Source: an uncultured Allomuricauda sp. (GTDB taxonomy: Bacteria > Bacteroidota > Bacteroidia > Flavobacteriales > Flavobacteriaceae). From it: a DNA stretch of 64,000 nucleotides. This document shows positions 1 to 8,655 of this stretch, in pieces; position 1 is the stretch's first letter; each line of letters begins with the position of its first letter. The DNA is taken from positions 62,001 to 126,000 of the forward strand of contig NZ_CANMOO010000001.1 in the NCBI RefSeq assembly GCF_947499585.1, given 5' to 3'. A program made the position numbers and the translations under genes. A model generated the notes under the pieces. That model was not told where the DNA came from and ran no database searches. It saw only the letters and a program-made list of their open reading frames with translations.

Positions 1-661
1 GGCCACTGAGAATTCAATTCGTAAGTTTCCATATAATACACCAAACTATAGCGTGGAGGATGGGGAAACGCTTCTGGATACACCTGAAGGGGAGATGCCC
101 ATTGCCGTTTTTGGCAAACATAATTTAAATAATTTGGCTGGAGCAAAATGGATATGCCAGAACATGGGTGTGGACGAAGATGCTTTTTATGAAGCAATAG
201 CTTCTTTCAAAGGAGCATCAAAACGAATGGAAAAAATTGCAGAAGGAACGGGGAAAGTAGCGTTCAAAGATTTTGCACATTCTCCCAGTAAAGTAAAAGC
301 GACCACACTGGCTGTAAAGGAGCAGTATTCTCAAAGAAAATTGATTGCTTGTTTGGAATTGCATACCTATAGCAGTCTTAATGCCGAATTTTTAAAGGAA
401 TATGATGGAGCTTTGGATGCAGCGGATGAAGCTGTCGTCTTTTATTCACCAGATGCTGTAAAGATCAAGCAGTTGGAAGAAGTGACCGCAGACCAAATTG
501 CAAAGGCATTAAACCGGGAAGATGTGCAGATTTTCACAGATTCCAGTGTTTTTCAAGACTACCTTTTTGCCCAGAATTTTGATAATACTGCTTTACTGCT
601 AATGAGTTCTGGCAACTATGGAGGATTGGATTTTGATAGGGTAAAAGCCACTTTTCAATAA
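1..661 (+). CDS. Mur ligase family protein, C-terminal part (5' truncated by window edge)
   Basis: About 219 residues are visible, read from base 2; the internal GTG at 53 is not a start. The fragment covers the end of the central ATP-binding domain and the C-terminal domain of a Mur ligase. The FGKHNLNNLAGA motif near its start matches the Mur-family G-x-H-N-x-x-N-x-x-A signature, and DFAHSPSKVKAT matches the D-x-AH-x-P-x-x-V-x-AT segment at the start of the C-terminal domain. Such proteins join an amino acid or peptide to UDP-MurNAc in the cytoplasm. The family in Bacteroidota is usually labelled peptidoglycan synthetase or Mpl-like ligase (UDP-MurNAc plus recycled tripeptide). The substrate cannot be fixed from this fragment. 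Confidence 0.85.
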   Translation, partial: ATENSIRKFPYNTPNYSVEDGETLLDTPEGEMPIAVFGKHNLNNLAGAKWICQNMGVDEDAFYEAIASFKGASKRMEKIAEGTGKVAFKDFAHSPSKVKATTLAVKEQYSQRKLIACLELHTYSSLNAEFLKEYDGALDAADEAVVFYSPDAVKIKQLEEVTADQIAKALNREDVQIFTDSSVFQDYLFAQNFDNTALLLMSSGNYGGLDFDRVKATFQ

Positions 662-730
662 AAGAGCTACCTAAAAAGGCAATTTTGTCAGCATATATAG
701 GTGTGGAACAATAATTGTCATAAAATCAAG

Positions 731-916
731 GTGAAGCAACTACAACATTTTTCTATTAAAAGGGTATATGGCAAACTTCAACGCTTTGCTTCCATAGTGT
801 TGGTTTCATTTATGCTGGGAATCTCCAATGTTATCTTAGAGGAGGACAGAATGATCAATGATTCTTATAACAAAGTTGAATTGCAAGAAACCCAAGACGA
901 AGATGAAAATCTCTAA
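731..916 (+). CDS. small single-pass membrane protein, unknown function
   Basis: A 61-residue protein starting at GTG 731; an alternative GTG at 701 would add 10 residues with no better start context. It has a basic N-terminus (KRVYGKLQR), one hydrophobic segment at about residues 19-36, then a strongly acidic tail ending QETQDEDENL. This layout fits a small inner-membrane protein with its acidic tail outside the cytoplasm. It lies 69 bases after the Mur-ligase gene on the same strand and may be cotranscribed. I do not recognise a family. The coding call rests on the membrane-protein pattern and the absence of any opposing gene. Confidence 0.5.
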   Translation: MKQLQHFSIKRVYGKLQRFASIVLVSFMLGISNVILEEDRMINDSYNKVELQETQDEDENL

Positions 917-927
917 TACAGCTGATT

Positions 928-1167
928 TTATTTCCAATAATTATTGGCTTTTGCTATTGTAGCAAACTCCATTGCTACCGTTTGGCCAATAGCAATTAGC
1001 ATAGAAGCATCATTGGCATATATCGGGCGTAATTTTTCTCTGGTTTCAGCATTTGGCTGCGTAATCTTTATGGTTAATCTAGCAATCTTAACCGCTAGTG
1101 CCCTTCCTTCTTCGGGCGAATTGGTTTTTAATGAGTTACCGGGAATTAATTGAAATTGTTCTGACAT
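928..1167 (-). CDS. hexameric tyrosine-coordinated haem protein (HTHP)
   Basis: A 79-residue cytoplasmic protein, the usual length for HTHP. It has the family's layout: an EEGRALAVKIARLTIK helix (residues 19-34), TQPNAETREKLRPIYANDAS with the putative haem-ligating Tyr at about residue 50, and the C-terminal FATIAKANNYW signature. Characterised members form hexameric rings, bind haem through tyrosine and have peroxidase/catalase activity in vitro; their role in the cell is poorly understood. The gene lies 63 bases downstream of a same-strand Crp/Fnr regulator, so it may be that regulator's target or operon partner. Family assignment is from recognised motifs; function here is inference. Confidence 0.85.
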   Translation of the reverse strand: MSEQFQLIPGNSLKTNSPEEGRALAVKIARLTIKITQPNAETREKLRPIYANDASMLIAIGQTVAMEFATIAKANNYWK

Positions 1168-1230
1168 GTTTTTATAATTTGAGCATAAAATTATTGGTTA
1201 TGCAATTCAAAAACAGTGACATATGCTACT

Positions 1231-1854
1231 TTACAGCACTTTTATTTTTCGTCCCATTTGTTCCACTTTTTGATTTTTCCCCAGTTTTTTCAATACACGG
1301 GTTATAACTTCTCTAGACGTACCAAGATTGTCCGCAATTTCTTGGTGGGAGATTTTTAGAAGGGTGGACTTTTCGATTTCCGCTTTGGTTTTTAAATAGT
1401 CTATCAATCTATCTTCAAGGTTATAGCAAATAACCTGTTTTGTGGTATGCAACAGGTCTGTATAATGTTTTTGATAATCATTCAGCACCATACTGGCAAA
1501 AGATGGATATTTTTTTAACCATAAGCGAACTCTTTCTAACGGAAGGAGCATTAAAGTACTTTTTACTTCTGTAATGGCAGAAAATTCTGCAGGTTCATTG
1601 TTGAAGGTATGTGCAAAACTGTAAATACAAGATGCCCCTGATGAAATGTAGTACAGCAGAAATTGCATGGTATCTTCAGTACTATAGACCTTTATACTTC
1701 CGTCTAGCACAATGGGCAATGATCGAATAAACTCCCCCTCTTTTACAATGTATTCTTTGGCCTCAAAATTTTTGATGGACGAATATTGCTCTATTTCAGC
1801 AACGAGCTCTTTTTCAAGGTTTGGAAAACAGTCAACCAAAAAAGATGTTTTCAT
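1231..1854 (-). CDS. Crp/Fnr family transcriptional regulator
   Basis: 207 residues with a cyclic-nucleotide-binding-type beta-roll at about 20-110, a dimerisation helix, and a C-terminal winged helix-turn-helix at about 165-192 (SHQEIADNLGTSREVITRVL, the standard Crp/Fnr recognition pattern). The N-terminal cysteine cluster of FNR is absent, so an oxygen-sensing 4Fe-4S cluster is unlikely. The cAMP-contact residues are not clearly conserved, so the ligand is unknown. Bacteroidota have many such ligand-orphan regulators. It sits directly upstream of the HTHP gene on the same strand, which suggests control of that gene or sensing of a redox or haem-related signal. Confidence 0.9.
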   Translation of the reverse strand: MKTSFLVDCFPNLEKELVAEIEQYSSIKNFEAKEYIVKEGEFIRSLPIVLDGSIKVYSTEDTMQFLLYYISSGASCIYSFAHTFNNEPAEFSAITEVKSTLMLLPLERVRLWLKKYPSFASMVLNDYQKHYTDLLHTTKQVICYNLEDRLIDYLKTKAEIEKSTLLKISHQEIADNLGTSREVITRVLKKLGKNQKVEQMGRKIKVL

Positions 1855-1910
1855 TTGGAGTCTTATTTATAATGTGGTTGTGCTTTAACTATTGAAGTTC
1901 TCGTTTGTTC

Positions 1911-2459
1911 TTATTTGAGTTTAGTTTTCAAGTTCTTTTTTTCTAAAGATATAATTACAAATGAAAACAGCATTTCAATTGCTCCTCCTACCAATCCAAA
2001 AAAATAGAAGGATGGAGTAAGAAAAAAGCCAAGAATTCCGAATAGTGCTAATATTGATCCCAAAAGCCAGTAAAAACGCATTCCATAAATTGATGAAAAC
2101 AAAAAATATCGCCCACCAATAATGAGCATCATCACTGGAAAAAACCAATTTGGACGAATGTACATTATAGAATAAGCAATAAATAACCCAATAAACAATA
2201 GAAGGGTGCTTTCCAATGCTAAAACGGATAATGGGTTTCCCTTTTTATGCTGGCCGCTACGTTTTAAAAGCTTGGACAACAAAATCCCTAAAGGATGTAT
2301 GAACATTCCTCCGAAGAAGAATACCAAAACACCTGTTTTTTCTGTGGTTAGCCATGCAGTTACTCCAGATGCGAGCCACACAATCCCTGATGCAAAAACT
2401 CCCGGGCCACCTCCAAAGTATGAGGTGCGCATATCTTTCTGTGCTTCTGTAAAATTCAT
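1911..2459 (-). CDS. multi-pass membrane protein, DUF7010-like
   Basis: 182 residues with about five or six hydrophobic segments separated by short loops, including FFFGGMFIHPLGILLSKLL near residue 50. It begins with a soluble segment (NFTEAQKDMRTSYFGGGPG) and ends in a lysine-rich cytoplasmic tail. The FIHPLG element and the layout resemble the small membrane family I know as DUF7010; that name is from memory and less certain than the membrane topology. There is no catalytic motif and no predicted activity. It lies 56 bases upstream of the Crp/Fnr gene on the same strand and downstream of the metallophosphoesterase gene. Confidence 0.7.
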   Translation of the reverse strand: MNFTEAQKDMRTSYFGGGPGVFASGIVWLASGVTAWLTTEKTGVLVFFFGGMFIHPLGILLSKLLKRSGQHKKGNPLSVLALESTLLLFIGLFIAYSIMYIRPNWFFPVMMLIIGGRYFLFSSIYGMRFYWLLGSILALFGILGFFLTPSFYFFGLVGGAIEMLFSFVIISLEKKNLKTKLK

Positions 2460-2491
2460 TTTTAATCTAATTTGAAAGGCTAATAATGGAA

Positions 2492-3505
2492 TTACTGTTC
2501 TGGAACACTCCCTGTCTCATCTAAAATGCCTTCCATTTTTAAATGTGTGATGATAGGTTCTTTTGCCATTCTTACTAAAGTAACGTGATCAAAAGACAGT
2601 GAATCCGTCTTGTCTTGACCACCTCCGGTAGTACCTAGTATAGTGTAATCCCTACCCTTTCTTTTACGATGGGAAAAGGAATGAAAATGACCATTAATTA
2701 CGGTGTATGGGCGATTGGTTAAAAGGGTTTCAAGATTGCCCAGTCCTTTTTCATCTTCTCTCATCCAAAGTGGTTTATGCATGAGCACAAAAATCCACTT
2801 TACATCTGGGTATTTTTCCAGAACTGTTTTAAAGTAATCAAATTGGTCATTGCTCATTCCGCCAACTCTACGTTCGTCCATTCCAAAGTATTCGGATTCT
2901 TCATAAATGCCTTCAATTTCACCGCTTATAATTTTGATTGCTTCTGCTCTGGCATGATAAATCTCCAACATTCTTTTTTCTTCATAATCTTCAGAATCCA
3001 TCATTAAGAACAACACATCATCATATAAAAAATGGTAGTAACGCGGGCCAAATCTATTCTTCCAAAAATCCCGCATTTTAGGGTTGGTCAAATCGTGATT
3101 TCCACCCAAATAAAAGAAAGGCATATTTAATTTTGAAGTTCTTTGATCAAAAGAGTCCCATTCCTTTGCTAATTGCAAAGAATCTTCTGTTCCTCCGTCA
3201 ATTAAATCCCCCACACTGAGCACAAATGTTGGGTCTAACCTATTTAATTGAGAGACCGCGGTACTATAGACACCTTCACGCTCACCTCCATTTAAATCAG
3301 AAATTATCGCAAAAGTGAAGTCATCTTCAGTGGTTTCAAAGTTTTCGGAAGTCCAGGGTTTTGGTCCATTTGCAACATCAGAAACAAAAAGAACCTCTTT
3401 TTCCTCTATTACTTTTGATTTTTCCTTGCATGATGAAACAAGGAGAAGTAAAATCAATAACTTCCAAAGCCTAAACTTTAAAGTATTCTTAGCATTAGAT
3501 TTCAT
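2492..3505 (-). CDS. calcineurin-like metallophosphoesterase lipoprotein
   Basis: 337 residues from the ATG at 3505; an upstream ATG at 3526 would extend further into the MFS gene and give a poorer signal peptide. The N-terminus is a lipoprotein signal (LLLLLVSSC), so the enzyme is probably membrane-anchored outside the cytoplasm. The metal-binding motifs appear in order: IISDLNGG, SVGDLIDGG, LGGNHD, LMHKP and NGHFHSFSH, as in dinuclear metallophosphoesterases. The substrate is unknown. The start overlaps the end of the MFS transporter gene by 11 bases, pointing to coupled expression and possibly to dephosphorylation of a compound whose product is imported. Confidence 0.88.
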   Translation of the reverse strand: MKSNAKNTLKFRLWKLLILLLLVSSCKEKSKVIEEKEVLFVSDVANGPKPWTSENFETTEDDFTFAIISDLNGGEREGVYSTAVSQLNRLDPTFVLSVGDLIDGGTEDSLQLAKEWDSFDQRTSKLNMPFFYLGGNHDLTNPKMRDFWKNRFGPRYYHFLYDDVLFLMMDSEDYEEKRMLEIYHARAEAIKIISGEIEGIYEESEYFGMDERRVGGMSNDQFDYFKTVLEKYPDVKWIFVLMHKPLWMREDEKGLGNLETLLTNRPYTVINGHFHSFSHRKRKGRDYTILGTTGGGQDKTDSLSFDHVTLVRMAKEPIITHLKMEGILDETGSVPEQ

Positions 3506-4790
3506 GATTTTCAGATTTTTGAGCATATTTATTTTTCTCTTTACTGTACAAACGGAAATAGAACCAGGCAGCGATACCGCCTATCAATGAAAAGACAGCA
3601 AGCATCCAAAATACATGTTGATGTCCTTCTGCTCCTGGAGAATTATCCAACAGATACCCCATAGCGGGACCTGCAAAAATATCTGGGGTATACCCTATTA
3701 TGGAAATAAGTCCAACCGCTGTCCCGGTAAGTATTAAAGGAATCTCACCTCTTTCCATTACGGCGAAATAAAGTGAGCGTGCGGCATAAATCCCTGCCGC
3801 CACAATTAGAATAGAAATAAAGAACAAGGCCGTAGCCGATTCTGAAATAATACCTGTGGCGAACAACAGTGCTCCCAAAAAGGCAATTATAAAACTAACC
3901 ACTAACCAATATGTAGTTCGCGAGCGATCTGCCAAAATTCCAATAACGACTCCAATCACTGGACGTATAAATAATAGAAAAGTACCCACTTGTGCTGATC
4001 GTACTTGATCATAACGCATAACATCCTGTGCGTAGAGCGAAAACACATCGGTAATTTTATAGCCTACATAAGCACAAAGAATAATGACCATCAATAATAA
4101 AACTGAAGGGAGCTTTAATACCTCTTTTATTTGGGAAACGGATATTTTGTCCAAAATAATGGCTTGTTCTGCATTGCGATCCATTTTCATGAAGAACCAT
4201 ACCAAAAACCCAACCAACACTGCTATCCCTGCCGAAACCAAAATTACATACTTAAAGGCGTCCCTACTTTCTGCAACTGAAGCTTCTGCAATTTCTGAGG
4301 TAATGAACAAGGAGAAAATAAGTACTCCCATAGCACCAAACAATGCACCTACCAAACCACGACCCCCATCTAAAAACCCAAAAGCTTTGCCTTGAGCGTT
4401 TGACCCTCCCCAAACGCGGGTTGCCTTGATCATTGGGGCCCAGAACAAAAAAATAGTGGTAAAACCCCAATAGCCATAAAGTATTTTTAAAACCGTGAAA
4501 CTGGGAAAAGTGGAGTAGACCAATCCTCCTAAAGCTGTCATCCAAAGTGCTACCGCAATTAATTTTCTAGGTGGAAACTTATCGGCCAAAGGCCCGCCAA
4601 AAAGGTATGATACCATGGCAACGATGCCGTACACGGAACCGTACAGCCCTACTTGCACGTTGTCCAACTCAAATACATCGAGTACGGTGGGTCTAAATAC
4701 GCGGGAAAGTACAAACGGAAGAATAAAAACGGTCTCCCCAGCCAAAATAAGTAGAAGAAGGTAATACCAAGGAGCTTTCTTTTGTTGCAT
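3495..4790 (-). CDS. major facilitator superfamily transporter
   Basis: 431 residues with about 12 membrane segments. The loop between helices 2 and 3 carries GGPLADKFPPRKLI, the MFS motif A, repeated in weaker form as GILADRSRTTYWLV in the second half. The N-terminus (KAPWYYLLLLILAGETVF) and the FRP and WGFTTIFLFWAPMI segments recall the organophosphate/sugar-phosphate antiporter branch (UhpC/GlpT-like), but the substrate is not determined. It is translationally overlapped by the downstream phosphoesterase lipoprotein gene. Substrate prediction is inference; MFS membership is clear. Confidence 0.9.
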   Translation of the reverse strand: MQQKKAPWYYLLLLILAGETVFILPFVLSRVFRPTVLDVFELDNVQVGLYGSVYGIVAMVSYLFGGPLADKFPPRKLIAVALWMTALGGLVYSTFPSFTVLKILYGYWGFTTIFLFWAPMIKATRVWGGSNAQGKAFGFLDGGRGLVGALFGAMGVLIFSLFITSEIAEASVAESRDAFKYVILVSAGIAVLVGFLVWFFMKMDRNAEQAIILDKISVSQIKEVLKLPSVLLLMVIILCAYVGYKITDVFSLYAQDVMRYDQVRSAQVGTFLLFIRPVIGVVIGILADRSRTTYWLVVSFIIAFLGALLFATGIISESATALFFISILIVAAGIYAARSLYFAVMERGEIPLILTGTAVGLISIIGYTPDIFAGPAMGYLLDNSPGAEGHQHVFWMLAVFSLIGGIAAWFYFRLYSKEKNKYAQKSENHEI

Positions 4791-4907
4791 GCAGCTTAGG
4801 CTAAAAACTATCTATTAATTGCTAATGCTTAAAGATAAGGTTTCAAGATTAGTTAAAAATATTTGGAAGGGTTTGCCCTGCTAATATGTTGTGAGATCTA
4901 TTGACTT

Positions 4908-5330
4908 TTAATTGTCGGCATATTTTTGGTCCCAAGTTTTGTTTGGGTCATGATTTCTTAAATCAATTTGAAAGTCGGCTGCTGCTTTTAGATTCATTAA
5001 TACAGATACCCAACCAGAATGTACTTCTAGAAATTCGTCTTCAGCTACGCCTTCATTGGTGAGAGTTAAATCTGTTCCATTATTTTTAGAAGGTTCTAAG
5101 CTAAACGTGACTATCGAATTGAAGTAATCCAATTGAAATTCATTGTTGGCATTAGATTTCATGATTTGACTCTCATAAGATTCTCCATTTGGAAAAGAAA
5201 ATTGGATGATTCCATTTATTTCCGGAGCTTTTTTAGCCCAGAACTTTTCCCGTCCGCTTGCTGTGGAAAGAAAACCAAAAACCATTTCAGGAGAAGATTT
5301 TAAATGTATTTTCCAGACAATACTTTTCAT
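4908..5330 (-). CDS. SRPBCC / AHSA1-like domain protein
   Basis: 140 residues forming one START-like (SRPBCC) domain: an N-terminal beta strand (IVWKIHLKSSPEMVFGFLST), the EKFWAKKAPEI segment, alternating strands, and a C-terminal helix beginning with HSGWVSVLMNLKAAADF. The W-x-x-x-L-x-x-L helix is typical of the AHSA1/YndB-like branch. These proteins bind hydrophobic ligands; the ligand here is unknown and the bacterial relatives do not demonstrably act with Hsp90. It lies 12 bases downstream of rsgA on the same strand. Confidence 0.85.
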   Translation of the reverse strand: MKSIVWKIHLKSSPEMVFGFLSTASGREKFWAKKAPEINGIIQFSFPNGESYESQIMKSNANNEFQLDYFNSIVTFSLEPSKNNGTDLTLTNEGVAEDEFLEVHSGWVSVLMNLKAAADFQIDLRNHDPNKTWDQKYADN

Positions 5331-5342
5331 AAATAGCTACAC

Positions 5343-6419
5343 TTAGAATTTATTCTGTTTTCGCTGTTTTTTGACCTCTCTAATCATTTTTCCAAAGTTC
5401 TTGTCCTTCTTTTTCTTTTCTGTAACACTGGATTCAAAAAAGGCTCTTTCCTTTTCCATTTTCTGAAAATTGGCATAAGAATCTGCATCAATCTCTCCAC
5501 TTTCAACAGCATCAAGTATAGCGCAACCATCTTCATTTGAATGTGTGCAGTTATTGAATTTACAATTTTGTGCCAATTCAATAATTTCATCAAATGTAAT
5601 TTCAAGTCCAACGGAAGCATCGGTAATACCAATTTCTCTCATTCCAGGATTGTCGATTAGGATGCCACCATCTTCCAAAACGATTAATTCTCTGCGAGTG
5701 GTTACATGCTTTCCTCTATCAATGCGCTCACTTATAGACCTTGTATCCATAAGTTCTTTACCCGTTAGTTGGTTTAAGAGCGTTGATTTGCCTACGCCGG
5801 ATGAACCTAATAAACAGTAAGTCTTACCTTTTTGGATAATCGCTTTTATCTCATCTAGCCCAACATGGGATTGATTGCTAATGGCAATAACTTGAACTTC
5901 TTTGATTCTTTCTTTTATTTCATCATGAAGCGTGCTTAACGTTTGTTCGTCTATTAAGTCTATCTTACTTAAAATGATGATGGGTGCTACTTTGGCAGTA
6001 TTGCAAATGGTTAAATATCTTTCTAAACGGTTGATGCTAAAATCCCTATTTACAGATTGAACAATTAAACCAAAATCAATATTTGTTGCTATTATTTGGG
6101 TATCCGTAGATTTACCAACTGCCTGTCGTTCTAATATAGAATGTCTTGGGTAAACAGCATGTATTAGAGCCTTATTCTCATCGTATTCTGAAATAGCTAC
6201 CCAATCTCCAACGGCCGGTAAATCGTATCTGCTTTCCGCTGTAAATCTGAGGTTGCCAATTAGTTCTGCATCCAGTTCTTCAGTTGCGGTTTTGACCACA
6301 TATCTGTCCTTATGTTCCAACACAACACGACCAACATCAAAAGAATTGATGTTATGTTCTTTTCCGTATTCTTCCAACGTAGCATTGTATCCTATGTCTT
6401 CAAGTGTCATTTTATTCAT
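5343..6419 (-). CDS. rsgA: small ribosomal subunit biogenesis GTPase RsgA
   Basis: 358 residues. It has an N-terminal OB fold, then a circularly permuted GTPase domain with motifs in the order G4 (SKID, 151-154), G1/P-loop (GSSGVGKST, 205-213) and G3 (DNPG, 256-259). A C-terminal zinc finger has ligands C286, C291, H293 and C299, followed by a lysine-rich tail. RsgA binds the nearly mature 30S subunit and is released on GTP hydrolysis. The order of motifs is diagnostic. It sits among unrelated accessory genes rather than with ribosome-assembly genes, and could be a second copy of a core rsgA elsewhere; the window cannot tell. Confidence 0.95.
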   Translation of the reverse strand: MNKMTLEDIGYNATLEEYGKEHNINSFDVGRVVLEHKDRYVVKTATEELDAELIGNLRFTAESRYDLPAVGDWVAISEYDENKALIHAVYPRHSILERQAVGKSTDTQIIATNIDFGLIVQSVNRDFSINRLERYLTICNTAKVAPIIILSKIDLIDEQTLSTLHDEIKERIKEVQVIAISNQSHVGLDEIKAIIQKGKTYCLLGSSGVGKSTLLNQLTGKELMDTRSISERIDRGKHVTTRRELIVLEDGGILIDNPGMREIGITDASVGLEITFDEIIELAQNCKFNNCTHSNEDGCAILDAVESGEIDADSYANFQKMEKERAFFESSVTEKKKKDKNFGKMIREVKKQRKQNKF

Positions 6420-6436
6420 TGTTGGTAACTGATTTA

Positions 6437-7192
6437 TTATTTTTGTTTCGTAATAAGTTTTACAAAGTTGTCCAAATCTTTTAAATCTTCTTTTGTTTTA
6501 AGATATTGGTCAGTTCTTTTGTCTCCCATATCCTGTACTCGGTAATCTGGTAAATACTCATTGAAGTTTAAGAATACAAAAGTGTCCACAATCCGTTCTT
6601 TTAAAGCATGAGGAACTTTATATTTATTAATAATCGCTTCTTCAACTCCGATATGGGTTATTTCGTGAATAATGGTGTTGGCCGGATTATCATAATTCTT
6701 GAACCGTCCGTTGGTTGTAGTGAAAATCAGCACTGAACCTTCATCAGGATTATAACTTCCGCCTGGTCCATAGAGGGTAAGATTTACTTGATAGGTACTG
6801 AATTTTTTGAAATTCCATTTAAAGTTTGATTGACTTATTTCATCAATCATTCTATTGATCAGTTCAAGTTCATCCTCTATTTTTTGATACCCTTTTTGGT
6901 AGTCAGCTTTGTTGTATACGCTATCTCGAACAAATGCCTTTAATCTTTCATAATCCTCATTTGCAAGCTTCCCTAATTTAGATTTAATCTTTAAATCACT
7001 AATTAATGAGCCCTCTGGAAGACTAACTTGATAATTTTGTTCTTCAAAGAATTTGATATCTTGGATTGTTCTCCAGATATATTCTGACTCCGACTCTGCT
7101 GTCGGAATATTAACTATAACACGATTTTGACTGCTTCCATAGCAAGACGTAAGAAAGATTAATAGCGTTAATATGCTGATTTTAATCCTCAT
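6437..7192 (-). CDS. putative zinc-metallopeptidase-like lipoprotein
   Basis: 251 residues with a lipoprotein signal ending in LIFLTSC (Cys17). The middle is helical and charged. Residues 172-187 read NTIIHEITHIGVEEAI and contain an HExxH zinc-binding motif (HEITH, 176-180) with a Glu shortly after, like gluzincin-type peptidases. Just before it the chain has FTTTNGRF, a likely edge strand. I recognise no named family. Peptidase activity is inferred from the motif only; the catalytic core would be small for a secreted protease. It lies 17 bases upstream of rsgA on the same strand. Confidence 0.65.
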   Translation of the reverse strand: MRIKISILTLLIFLTSCYGSSQNRVIVNIPTAESESEYIWRTIQDIKFFEEQNYQVSLPEGSLISDLKIKSKLGKLANEDYERLKAFVRDSVYNKADYQKGYQKIEDELELINRMIDEISQSNFKWNFKKFSTYQVNLTLYGPGGSYNPDEGSVLIFTTTNGRFKNYDNPANTIIHEITHIGVEEAIINKYKVPHALKERIVDTFVFLNFNEYLPDYRVQDMGDKRTDQYLKTKEDLKDLDNFVKLITKQK

Positions 7193-7237
7193 TTTTATTT
7201 CTAGTTCGTTTCCATCAAATTTTAGAGTAAGGTTTTA

Positions 7238-7397
7238 TCAAAAACAACTTTCAGGTATGGGCTTTTCAATACAATTTCCATCTCCAAAACACACTGTTTC
7301 TGTTTCGTAGCCTTTCTCTTCTTGTGTGCAGGGAAATTACTTAATTTAAACAAAATAGCGATTCGGGTTAGCACCCAATTCACTATTGTTCTTATAC
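7238..7397 (-). pseudogene. decayed 3' gene remnant
   Basis: Between the serine hydrolase and the HExxH lipoprotein, one minus-strand frame reads as two protein-like pieces. The first ends NSELGANPNRYFV before a stop at 7346-7348. After a second stop at 7337-7339 the same frame continues FPCTQEEKGYETETVCFGDG and then NCIEKPIPESCF, before a stop at 7238-7240. The second piece has four cysteines in a composition unlike random intergenic DNA. No start codon serves either piece, and the upstream part would lie inside the serine hydrolase gene. The simplest reading is the eroded 3' end of a lost gene; a real short peptide is less likely. Confidence 0.4.
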
Positions 7398-8507
7398 TTA
7401 TTTGTTTTTATTAACAAACCCGAACAATTCATACCCAAAATCATATACTTCGTTAGCATTATTGAATTGAATCATACCCCATTTTTTCTCTTTGTTAAAA
7501 AGAAACAAGCTATTGAATCCATCATTGTTCCCTTCGTGTCCATAGACTATATGACCAGAATTCTTATACTTTGCAAACCCAAGGGTCCAAGCGATAGCAC
7601 CTTCATTGGTTAAAAGGGATGGTGCTTTTAAAGATGTGATTTGATCATCAAATAAATTTGCAGAACTATCCTCTGAAAGTAGGCTTTCCTCCATTATAGC
7701 GATTAGCCATTTGGAGAATTCCCGAGATTCGGTATGCATTGCAGAAGCTGCATTAAATTCATTAGCTGTCCAATTGTTTTTTTCTTTTTTAACGCCATTA
7801 AAATGGGGAAATGCCTTGTGGTTTCTGTTATATTCATCTTGAACAAATTTGGTATGAACCATTCCCAGTGGTTCTGCAATGCGTTTTTGGAAATAATTCT
7901 CTAGACCCTGAGAATCAGTTTGTAAAATTGATTTGACGGCCGCAACCAAGAATTGATATCCTTCACCAGAATAACTGAAGTTTGTACCCGGTTCAAACGA
8001 TATGGTCAATTCATTTTTTCCACGCCAATTAGGAAAGCCAGTGGTATGGGACAGCACCATTCTTGCGGTAATTTTTTGATATCGGACATCATAATCATAA
8101 TTATCGCGAGCATTTTTATCTAGATAAGTGTATAACGGAGTATCCAAATCCAATTTTTCGTCTTCTACCAATAGCATAACCAAAGAAACAAATACTGGCT
8201 TTGAAGTTGAAGCTCCTTCAAATAGAGTTGTATTATTTATGGGTTCTTTGGTTTCTAAATTGGAGTATCCCATTACATTGTGAAAAACTAATTTCCCATT
8301 ATTGATAATAGCATAGGAAACCCCTGGAATATTCATTTCTTCCATTTTAAGTTTCACATATCTATTTATTGAATCGATTGGTACTTCTCGATTGTTTAAG
8401 TTTAGGATAGTTTTTGTTTCTTTTTGCGATGAAGCTTGATGAGAATTTTCTCTGCAACTGGTGATTAAAACCAATGTAGCCATCAAAAAAATGAATGGAA
8501 TTTTCAT
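7398..8507 (-). CDS. serine hydrolase, class C beta-lactamase/DD-peptidase family lipoprotein
   Basis: 369 residues with a lipoprotein signal (LVLITSC, Cys18). The penicillin-binding fold motifs are S-x-x-K at 100-103 (STSK, nucleophile Ser100), a tyrosine motif at 179 (YSGEGY, where many relatives have YSN), and GHEGNNDG near residue 337 in place of the KTG box. This is the usual pattern of the AmpC/EstB-like serine hydrolases, which act as esterases, peptidases or D-amino-acid hydrolases more often than as true beta-lactamases. It probably sits on the periplasmic side of a membrane. Substrate unknown; no regulator such as ampR is adjacent. Confidence 0.88.
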   Translation of the reverse strand: MKIPFIFLMATLVLITSCRENSHQASSQKETKTILNLNNREVPIDSINRYVKLKMEEMNIPGVSYAIINNGKLVFHNVMGYSNLETKEPINNTTLFEGASTSKPVFVSLVMLLVEDEKLDLDTPLYTYLDKNARDNYDYDVRYQKITARMVLSHTTGFPNWRGKNELTISFEPGTNFSYSGEGYQFLVAAVKSILQTDSQGLENYFQKRIAEPLGMVHTKFVQDEYNRNHKAFPHFNGVKKEKNNWTANEFNAASAMHTESREFSKWLIAIMEESLLSEDSSANLFDDQITSLKAPSLLTNEGAIAWTLGFAKYKNSGHIVYGHEGNNDGFNSLFLFNKEKKWGMIQFNNANEVYDFGYELFGFVNKNK

Positions 8508-8655
8508 AGGAAGGGTATTGTCTTTGTTTTTAAAGACAAAATCAGAAATAGATCGTTACAGTATGCAAGTAATTTGAAATGAATGTTTAGTGCAAGTGGC
8601 TTCCGTTCTAAGTGATTAAATGTACTTGGAATTACATATGGTCATTGTCGCTATT

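Noticed and set aside
701..730. GTG 701 as start of the small membrane protein
   Set aside because: The added residues are rich in Asn/His without signal character; GTG 731 gives a compact basic-TM-acidic protein, though neither start has a clear ribosome site.
4084..4395. 103-residue plus-strand ORF inside the MFS transporter gene
   Set aside because: Antisense to hydrophobic helices of a clear transporter; no domain and no start context.
7398..8507. Chromosomal beta-lactamase resistance gene
   Set aside because: The KTG box and YSN motif of true class C beta-lactamases are altered (GHEG, YSG) and the protein is a lipoprotein, so a general serine hydrolase is the better call.
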